Shown: positions 58,502 through 64,000 of the stretch, piece after piece
How the letters are laid out: each line of letters opens with the position of its first letter
How positions within the stretch are numbered: the stretch's first letter is position 1
Assembly (NCBI GenBank): GCA_017435565.1
Contig: JAFSEU010000023.1
Span: 1 to 64,000 of the forward strand
Direction of reading: 5' to 3'
DNA: 64,000 nt
From: Oscillospiraceae bacterium
GTDB taxonomy: Bacteria; Bacillota; Clostridia; Oscillospirales; Ruminococcaceae
Notes under the pieces: generated by a model
The model's database searches: none
What the model was told of the DNA's origin: nothing
What the model saw: the letters and a program-made list of their open reading frames with translations, nothing else
Position numbers and translations under genes: made by a program

Positions 58502-58854
58502 ATTATCTTATTGCATTTGCTATCGGAGGGTTGTTTTGTGCAATCGGACAGGTTCTTATTGACTATACTAAGCTTACCCCTGCGAGGATTCTGGTTGCAT
58601 ATGTTGTAAGTGGAGTGATTCTGGGAGCAATGGGCTTTTATCAGAAAATTGCAGATTTTGCCGGTGCGGGAGCAACAGTGCCCTTGACGGGATTCGGAAA
58701 CCTTTTGGCTAAGGGCGTAAAAAAAGCCGTCGATGAGGACGGCTTTCTCGGAATATTCACGGGTGGACTTACAGCTTCAGCGGCAGGAATTACAGCGGCA
58801 ATAATCAGCGGATTGATAATTGCACTTTTGTTCAAGCCCAAAATGAAGCGTTAA
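58498..58854 (+). CDS. spoVAE: Stage V sporulation protein AE
   Basis: 118 residues, four membrane segments (about 1-22, 30-48, 58-75 and 95-114), typical of SpoVAE: 'FAIGGLFCAIGQVLIDYTKLTPARILV' and 'FGNLLAKGVKKAVDEDGFLGIFTGG' in outline. It is a membrane part of the dipicolinate channel with SpoVAC. The stop overlaps the convergent tetR gene by four bases. Confidence 0.94.
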   Translation: MNYLIAFAIGGLFCAIGQVLIDYTKLTPARILVAYVVSGVILGAMGFYQKIADFAGAGATVPLTGFGNLLAKGVKKAVDEDGFLGIFTGGLTASAAGITAAIISGLIIALLFKPKMKR

Positions 58855-59408
58855 TCAACATCAAATTCTCTTGAAATGGTTTTTTCAATCATAGTAAGAG
58901 TTTCGTCATCACAATTCAATCCGCCATTGTCAATCATCAGCGCCGCACCATAGATAATAGCGCGCACAACAAAGGTTTTTCGCTTCCTGACATCGGGCGG
59001 CATATTGACTTCCTTGCAGTATTTTTCAATAAGCTTTACCGTTTCGGTGCTGATTTGAAGTCGTAATTTCTGCTGTGATTCGTTCAGCAGGTGGCTGCTT
59101 ATCATTATTATCGAACGAAATTCGGGGTTTTCTACCAAAAATCTGATGTAATCTATGCTGATAAGCTCAATCTGGCGCCTTGTCGAAAGGTTCGGTGTTT
59201 CGATGATTTTTCGCTGCCTTGCGTGCCATTGTTCGTTTATATATCTGACAATTTCAAGTATAAAGTCCTGATTGTCTTTAAAATGCTTGTAGGGTGCGCC
59301 ACTGCTTAAGTTGCAATGCGCAGCGACCTTGCGCATTGAAAAGTCCTGCAAGCCGTTATCACGAATTTCTTTGATTCCCTGGACAATCAGCTTCTCTTTT
59401 GAGTTCAC
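58851..59408 (-). CDS. TetR family transcription regulator
   Basis: 185 residues from the GTG at 59408 (GGAG nine bases upstream); an upstream TTG at 59429 is less likely. An N-terminal helix-turn-helix (about 8-50; MRKVAAHCNLSSGAPYKHF) and an all-helical ligand domain follow. It is divergent from the degV-type gene; a palindrome lies over its own -35 and close to the degV promoter, so autoregulation and control of degV are likely. The ligand cannot be predicted. Confidence 0.9.
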   Translation of the reverse strand: MNSKEKLIVQGIKEIRDNGLQDFSMRKVAAHCNLSSGAPYKHFKDNQDFILEIVRYINEQWHARQRKIIETPNLSTRRQIELISIDYIRFLVENPEFRSIIMISSHLLNESQQKLRLQISTETVKLIEKYCKEVNMPPDVRKRKTFVVRAIIYGAALMIDNGGLNCDDETLTMIEKTISREFDVD

Positions 59409-59450
59409 AAACTTCGTCTCCGTTTCCAAAGTTCATATATTCAGATTTTT

Positions 59451-59479
59451 ATGATAGCATATTTTGGCTGAAATGTCAA
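59451..59479 (-). promoter_or_regulatory. Promoter of the tetR gene
   Basis: On the minus strand, TTGACA (59479-59474) and TATCAT (59456-59451) are 17 bases apart; the -35 lies inside the palindrome. Confidence 0.78.
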
Positions 59480-59490
59480 ATTAGTTTGAC
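59475..59490. promoter_or_regulatory. Palindromic operator candidate
   Basis: GTCAAA and TTTGAC flank TTAG. It overlaps the tetR -35 and ends 16 bases before the degV -35, an arrangement usual for TetR repressors. Confidence 0.6.
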
Positions 59491-59505
59491 GGAATTGTGA
59501 TTGCC

Positions 59506-59534
59506 TTGACATCGTATTTTGTGTGTGATATAAT
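59506..59534 (+). promoter_or_regulatory. Perfect-consensus promoter of the degV-type gene
   Basis: TTGACA (59506-59511) and TATAAT (59529-59534), spacing 17. Confidence 0.85.
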
Positions 59535-59588
59535 GATATTTGGTGAGCAGTGCTTACTGAAACAATATCTAATATATCGGAGGATGCA

Positions 59589-60470
59589 ATGAGCAATAAT
59601 TTCAGAATAGTAACTGATTCAAGTTGTGATATGCCTGCAAAAATGGCGGATGAACTCGGCTTGACCGTAGTGCCTCTTTCTTTTACAAGAACTGACGGAA
59701 AGACATATACCAATTATCTCGATGAAAGAGAGATTAAATTAAAGGACTATTACGATTATCTGAGAGGCAAGGGCAACAGTGCTACAACCGCTGCTCCCGG
59801 AATCGACCTTTTTATCGACGCTATGGAAGAAATTCTCAAAGCGGGTGATGATGTACTCTATCTCGGTTTTACAAGCGGACTCAGCGCAACATATCAGTCG
59901 GGCGTTGCTGCAGCGGCAGAGCTTAGCGAAAAATATCCTGAGCGCAAAATTATTACAGTAGATACACTTTGCGCCTGCGGCGGTCAGGGTCTGATTGTTG
60001 CACTTGCGGTAAGAGAACGTGAAAACGGCAAATCAATTGAAGAAGTAGCAGAATTTACAAAGTCGATGATACCTAAAATTTGCCATGTTTTTACTGTTGA
60101 AACGCTTGAATATCTGCATCGCGGCGGAAGAGTTTCGAAGACAACAAAGGTTGTCGGCGGACTTTTGAACATCAAGCCCATTATGCATGTTACACCTGAA
60201 GGCAAGCTTGAAAAAATTGGTGTTGCCAAGGGCAGAAAAGCATCAATTGAAGCTCTTGTGGTACGTTGCAAGGAGGGCGGCATTGAACCGGAAAATACAT
60301 TGATGTTTATAAACCATGCAGATTGCGAAGATGATGCATTGCTTCTTAAGTCAATGCTTGAAAAAGAATGTGGCGCAAAGAATATCATAATCAGTAACAT
60401 CGGACCCGTAATCGGTACACATACAGGTCCCGGCGGCCTTGCGTTCTTCTATGTAGGAAACAACAAGTAA
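59589..60470 (+). CDS. DegV family fatty-acid-binding protein
   Basis: 293 residues from the ATG at 59589 (CGGAGG upstream). The DegV fold is shown by the start 'FRIVTDSSCDMP', 'VVPLSF', 'TTAAPGIDLF', 'FTSGLSATYQSG' and 'YLHRGGRVSKTT'. Members bind a fatty acid; FakB proteins of this family present it to the kinase FakA for phosphorylation. With a divergent TetR regulator it may respond to fatty acids, which is inference. No fakA is nearby. Confidence 0.9.
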   Translation: MSNNFRIVTDSSCDMPAKMADELGLTVVPLSFTRTDGKTYTNYLDEREIKLKDYYDYLRGKGNSATTAAPGIDLFIDAMEEILKAGDDVLYLGFTSGLSATYQSGVAAAAELSEKYPERKIITVDTLCACGGQGLIVALAVRERENGKSIEEVAEFTKSMIPKICHVFTVETLEYLHRGGRVSKTTKVVGGLLNIKPIMHVTPEGKLEKIGVAKGRKASIEALVVRCKEGGIEPENTLMFINHADCEDDALLLKSMLEKECGAKNIIISNIGPVIGTHTGPGGLAFFYVGNNK

Positions 60471-60476
60471 AATAAT

Positions 60477-60513
60477 CACCGCATTGAAATCAGAATTTCG
60501 GTGCGGTGTTTTT
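60477..60513 (+). terminator. Terminator after the degV-type gene
   Basis: CACCGCA and TGCGGTG close an interrupted stem with inner GAAAT/ATTTC pairs, followed by TTTTTG. Confidence 0.82.
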
Positions 60514-60524
60514 GTAAACGAAGA

Positions 60525-60557
60525 AAACCTCGGAAACATAAACAGCTTCCGAGGTTT
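60525..60557 (-). terminator. Terminator after ftsZ
   Basis: On the minus strand, AAACCTCGGAA and TTCCGAGGTTT form an 11-bp stem followed by TTCTTCG. Confidence 0.82.
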
Positions 60558-60565
60558 GTTTGTAA

Positions 60566-61693
60566 TTACTTGTTGTTCTTGGAATCAAGCATTTCAAAGA
60601 TGTCGTCATAGCTTGAATCGTTGATAACATTCATAACGGGGTTGTTGATAACGGGGCTGTTAAGCAGGGGGTTATCAATCACAGGGGGCTCAAAGCTGGG
60701 AGCTTCCGATTCGGAAGAACCGAAGTCAGAATCCTCAAAGCCTGCAGCAATAACTGTAATAATCATTTCATCCTGCAAGTCTTCCTTGAATGCAGTACCC
60801 CAGATAAACTCTACATCGGGAGCTGCGTGATCGCTGATTTCCTTTGTAACAGCATTTACTTCTTCTGCAAGAACGTCCTCGCTCATTACAATGTTGATAA
60901 GCAATCTCTTAGCACCGGAAATCGATGTTTCAAGAAGCGGACTTGTGATAACAGCCTCGGCAGCTTCCTTCGCCTTGTCCTTGCCGGAGCCGTGACCGAT
61001 TGCCATATGAGCATAGCCTGCGCCTTTCATGATTTCGGAAACGTCTGCGAAATCGAGGTTGATGAAGCCTTCGTCAACGATAAGATCGGAAATGCTCTTG
61101 ACGCCCGTCTTGAGAATGTCATCAGCAAGAGAGAAGGATTCACGCATTGTCAAAGGCTTGTTTACGCTGAGAAGCAATCTCTCGTTAGGGATAACAATGA
61201 GGGAGTCAACGTGCTTTTTAAGCTCTGTAATACCTCTTTCAGCCTGAAGCATTTTCTGCTGCTGCTCAAAAAGGAAGGGCTTTGTAACAACCGCAACCGT
61301 GAGAATATCCATTTCCTTAGCGATTTCGGCAATTACAGGAGCTGCACCTGTACCTGTGCCGCCGCCCATACCTGCGGTAATAAAAATCATATCTGCATCT
61401 TTAAGTGCGGACTGGATCTCTTCTCTGTTTTCTTCAGCACTGCGCTGACCGATTTCGGGCTTGTTGCCTGCACCTCTGCCTCGTGTAAGTTTGGTGCCTA
61501 TCTGAATTTTTGATGTAGCCTTTGAATTTCTCAGCGCAGCTGCGTCAGTGTTTACCGATATGTACTCTACATTCTTAACGCCTGCTGTAACCATACAGTT
61601 CAAAGCGTTTCCGCCGCCGCCGCCGACGCCTACAACCTTGATGTTGACGTTTGGTGCGAGTGTGTCGGTGTTGTCAAAAACGAAACTTGACAT
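60566..61693 (-). CDS. ftsZ: Cell division protein FtsZ
   Basis: 375 residues, the tubulin-like GTPase that forms the division ring. The GTP-binding signature GGGTGTG is at 110-116, with 'NTDAAAL' and '[11 protein letters not shown]' also present. The C-terminal spacer contains repeated Asn-Pro units ([17 protein letters not shown]), and the last residues ([16 protein letters not shown]) do not match the usual FtsZ tail peptide with its Phe-Leu-Arg type ending. It lies downstream of ftsQ and murA with a 231-base gap containing a promoter. ftsA is absent, as in related clostridia. Confidence 0.97.
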   Translation of the reverse strand: MSSFVFDNTDTLAPNVNIKVVGVGGGGGNALNCMVTAGVKNVEYISVNTDAAALRNSKATSKIQIGTKLTRGRGAGNKPEIGQRSAEENREEIQSALKDADMIFITAGMGGGTGTGAAPVIAEIAKEMDILTVAVVTKPFLFEQQQKMLQAERGITELKKHVDSLIVIPNERLLLSVNKPLTMRESFSLADDILKTGVKSISDLIVDEGFINLDFADVSEIMKGAGYAHMAIGHGSGKDKAKEAAEAVITSPLLETSISGAKRLLINIVMSEDVLAEEVNAVTKEISDHAAPDVEFIWGTAFKEDLQDEMIITVIAAGFEDSDFGSSESEAPSFEPPVIDNPLLNSPVINNPVMNVINDSSYDDIFEMLDSKNNK

Positions 61694-61760
61694 TTTCCAT
61701 CCTCCTGCTTTCTCTCTTTATATTCCGTGCTCAGTTTGAGCAATTATAATGCATAATATT

Positions 61761-61789
61761 ATATTAGCACAATCCTACAGAAATTTCAA
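61761..61789 (-). promoter_or_regulatory. Promoter of ftsZ
   Basis: On the minus strand, TTGAAA (61789-61784) and TAATAT (61766-61761) are 17 bases apart. Confidence 0.6.
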
Positions 61790-61924
61790 GACATTTATAA
61801 AATTTTTCTAAATTCATTAAAATAACAAGATGTGGGGCGCCTGATTTGTGCAATCAATCAAAAAACGCAAGATATACGCATCGAATTATTGCGAAATCTC
61901 TGTGATTTTCCTGAATTTTCCATT

Positions 61925-62833
61925 TTATTCATCCTGTCCGTTTTCTGAAGACGAAGGGTTGCTTTCGCTGTCGGAAACGCTTTCGTCATCTTGTACATCA
62001 TTTTGATTTTGCTGAGCGTTGTTCTTGTTTTCCTCATATTGCTGCATACTTTCCTCGCTGACAAAATGACCCTCGCCGTTTTCGTCAATCATAAGCACGC
62101 CCTCTGCGTTTGAGCCGATTTTGTTGCTTTCAAAAACGCTTTTTGCATATTCGATTTTATAGCCGATATTTGCAGAGTTTCCAATCATTACCTCAATACG
62201 GTCATCATAATTCAATGAAATATCGTATTTATCCGAAAGGTCAACCGATAAAATGCATTCAATTTCGCTTTTGTCAAAAGCACTTTTAATTTCAATCAGA
62301 ATATCGGCCTTGTTGGATTCTTTATCCTTGAGAATTGAAAAAGGCTCACAGTTTTCGGGGTCAATTCCGTAAACTGTCAGAAGTCCCTCAATAGGCGAAA
62401 CAAGTAAGTCAAGCACCTTGCCGTTTTGTGAAACTATCAGGTAGCCGTTTTGGGTTTCAATATTATAGCAGGGCTTTGTTTCGGTTACTGTAATAACTAC
62501 CGTTGTGGGAAATTTTTTCTTTACGCTTACCGTTTCAACATACAGCAGACTTCCCAGAACTTTTTCTTCTGCTTCGGAGTAATCTGCTCTGATGATGTTC
62601 TCTCCCAGTTTTACGCCGCTTGCTTCAATGATGTCGGCATCGTTATAGGGCGTTTGACCGTTGACGATGATTTTGTCGGTTTTGAACAATACTGTCAGCG
62701 ACAGAATCACACCCACAACAGTCACAAGTATAAGTACAAGCACATAATAAAGTGAAAGATTTTTTCTGCTTGTGCGTTTTTTCTTTTTTGCGCCCGTTTG
62801 TTCGGGTGCGTCGCTTTTTATAATATCCCTCAT
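61925..62833 (-). CDS. ftsQ: Division protein FtsQ/DivIB
   Basis: 302 residues: a basic cytoplasmic tail (KKKKRTSRK), one membrane helix (about 28-50), a POTRA domain (about 52-122; 'FKTDKIIVNGQTPYNDADIIEASGVKLGENI' in outline) and a second beta domain. The C-terminus is a low-complexity Asn/Gln/Ser-rich acidic tail. It stabilises the divisome outside the membrane. Its ATG overlaps the murA stop by one base, the usual coupling of murA and ftsQ in this group. Confidence 0.93.
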   Translation of the reverse strand: MRDIIKSDAPEQTGAKKKKRTSRKNLSLYYVLVLILVTVVGVILSLTVLFKTDKIIVNGQTPYNDADIIEASGVKLGENIIRADYSEAEEKVLGSLLYVETVSVKKKFPTTVVITVTETKPCYNIETQNGYLIVSQNGKVLDLLVSPIEGLLTVYGIDPENCEPFSILKDKESNKADILIEIKSAFDKSEIECILSVDLSDKYDISLNYDDRIEVMIGNSANIGYKIEYAKSVFESNKIGSNAEGVLMIDENGEGHFVSEESMQQYEENKNNAQQNQNDVQDDESVSDSESNPSSSENGQDE

Positions 62834-64000
62834 CAGAAATCCTTTTTCAAAATGTGTTCTCTTTTTATATCTGCACCGAGTGCCGTAAGATAGTTTTCGA
62901 TTGCTTCATAACCTCTGTCGATGTGTGAGATTTCATATATTTCGCTTTTTCCTGTGGCTGAAAGCGCCGCAACGACAAGTGCCGCTCCACCGCGCAAATC
63001 AGTCGAGCCGACTCTTGCTCCCGATAATTCATCAACACCTTCGATGATTGCCGCCTTGCCTTCTACTCTGATGTCAGCGCCCATTTTGCATAAAGCGTCA
63101 ACATGGCGGAAGCGTGATTCAAAAATGTTTTCAACAAAAACGCTTGTGCCCTGAGCTTTTGTGAGAACCGCCATAGTAATTGCCTGAATGTCCGTCGGAA
63201 AACCCGGGTGGGGCATGGTGCGGATGGTCTTTACGCTTGAAAGCCTGTGCGCTGCGTTTATATAAATCTTGTTGGAATACGGATACAGCTTGCAGCCCAT
63301 TTGCTCAAAAACAGGCAGAAACGATTCCATATCCTCGCTGTTTACCCTGTTGATGATACCTTCGCCCCTTGTTGCGGCGATTGCGGCAATATATGTACCT
63401 GCGGCGATTCTGTCGGGCATTATGCTGTACTCACAGCCTGAAAGCTTAGCAACACCCTCGATTATGATTTTGCTCTGCCCTGCATTTTTGATTTTTGCGC
63501 CGCATTTGTTGAGGAAATTTGCAAGGTCTTTAATCTCCGGCTCTCTTGCTGCGTTGTAGATTACTGTTTCACCCTTTGCCTTTACTGCCGCAAGGATGAT
63601 ATTTTCGGTAGCGCCGACCGAAGGAAAGGGGAGATTGATTTTTGCTCCTGTTATACCGCTTGGCGTATCGCAAATCAGCGCACCGTGCTTTTCGGTTATG
63701 CGGACGCCCATTTTTCTCAATGCGGAAATGTGCATATCAATAGGTCTTGGCCCCAATTCACACCCACCGGGGTAATAGAGCGTGCATCTGCCCTTTGCTC
63801 CCAGAGTTGCCCCCAAGAAAATTATCGACGAACGCATTTTCAGCATCAATTCCTCGGATATTTCCGCATCGTCATTCTGATTGCATTCGAGCAATGCCGT
63901 ATTGCCGTTAATTGTGGCTTTTACGCCAAGCTGTGCAAGAATTCTGCAGGCACAGAATACATCGCTTAAAGCAGGGCAATTTTCAAGAACTGTTTTGCCC
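62833..64000 (-). CDS. murA: UDP-N-acetylglucosamine 1-carboxyvinyltransferase MurA (5' end off window)
   Basis: The frame continues to the right edge (about 35 codons beyond the Leu at 63894, reading VLENCPALSDV and so on), so the N-terminus is outside; about 388 of the usual 420 residues are visible. MurA makes the first committed step of peptidoglycan synthesis by moving enolpyruvate from PEP. The catalytic Cys lies in YPGGCELGPRP, and the 'MRSSIIFLGATLGAKG' and 'GFPTDIQAI' blocks are conserved. It is followed directly by ftsQ. Confidence 0.95.
   Translation of the reverse strand, partial: GKTVLENCPALSDVFCACRILAQLGVKATINGNTALLECNQNDDAEISEELMLKMRSSIIFLGATLGAKGRCTLYYPGGCELGPRPIDMHISALRKMGVRITEKHGALICDTPSGITGAKINLPFPSVGATENIILAAVKAKGETVIYNAAREPEIKDLANFLNKCGAKIKNAGQSKIIIEGVAKLSGCEYSIMPDRIAAGTYIAAIAATRGEGIINRVNSEDMESFLPVFEQMGCKLYPYSNKIYINAAHRLSSVKTIRTMPHPGFPTDIQAITMAVLTKAQGTSVFVENIFESRFRHVDALCKMGADIRVEGKAAIIEGVDELSGARVGSTDLRGGAALVVAALSATGKSEIYEISHIDRGYEAIENYLTALGADIKREHILKKDF

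Noticed and set aside
60827-61513. 228-codon plus-strand frame opposite ftsZ
   Set aside because: Shadow of ftsZ; composition mirrors its reverse complement and no start signal is present.
1-64000. CRISPR arrays, insertion sequences, tRNA or rRNA genes
   Set aside because: I looked through intergenic stretches for regularly spaced repeats, transposase motifs, terminal repeats with target duplications and tRNA-like cloverleafs and saw none.

Overview
The window looks like the chromosome of a strictly anaerobic, spore-forming, fibre-degrading Ruminococcus-type Firmicute (Oscillospiraceae). Evidence: a dockerin module on a BspA-type leucine-rich repeat protein, a GH26 mannanase and GH130 mannosyl-phosphorylase pair, Thr-rich linkers on surface lipoproteins, the sporulation genes spoIVB, spoVAD and spoVAE, an oxygen-sensitive two-subunit [4Fe-4S] fumarase, and many textbook TTGACA-17-TATAAT promoters. 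No rRNA, tRNA, insertion sequence, prophage or CRISPR array is visible. Taxonomy is inference from gene content.

Layout. 1-1.4 kb: 3' part of the LRR-dockerin gene. 1.6-8.4 kb (minus): a small membrane protein, then mazG-rqcP-GH95-GH26-GH130 as one string. 8.5-10.6 kb (plus): NatAB-type ABC exporter. 10.6-11.6 kb: a gene-free stretch full of hairpins and long inverted repeats. 11.6-18 kb (minus): cinA/pncC, a lipoprotein class B sortase and a SpoIID-domain protein whose motif order looks circularly permuted; then a sulfur-transfer operon (cysteine synthase, iscS, thiI). 18-20.5 kb: a LOG protein, a barnase/barstar pair and an orphan gene. 20.5-34.9 kb (minus): cdaA-cdaR, a cysteine desulfurase/DUF3343 pair, ispF, ispD, a ClpE-type ATPase, a CvpA-like protein, truA, a cyclophilin, cysS and cysE. 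35.1-36.5 kb: glyS.

36.7-47.9 kb is the most remarkable region: twelve tightly packed plus-strand genes ending at one strong terminator. In order they are an LDH/MDH-family dehydrogenase with a malate-type specificity arginine, hdrB, hdrC, hdrA, an mvhD/flxD gene, two 4Fe-4S Flx-type subunits, an flxA-like NAD(P)H/FAD subunit, a fumarate-reductase-type iron-sulfur protein and flavoprotein with no membrane anchor, and both subunits of class I fumarase. Together they encode the reductive branch oxaloacetate -> malate -> fumarate -> succinate physically linked to a complete HdrABC-FlxABCD flavin-based bifurcation module. My inference is a soluble, possibly electron-bifurcating, NADH-dependent fumarate reductase.

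47.9-64 kb: a SpoVB/MurJ flippase, a small membrane protein, an aminotransferase-unknown-trpS operon, four type IV pilin-like genes sharing an unusual C-terminal motif, spoIVB, a second cyclophilin, spoVAD-spoVAE, a TetR regulator facing a DegV gene across a palindrome, and the division/wall genes ftsZ, ftsQ and murA (5' end beyond the right edge).
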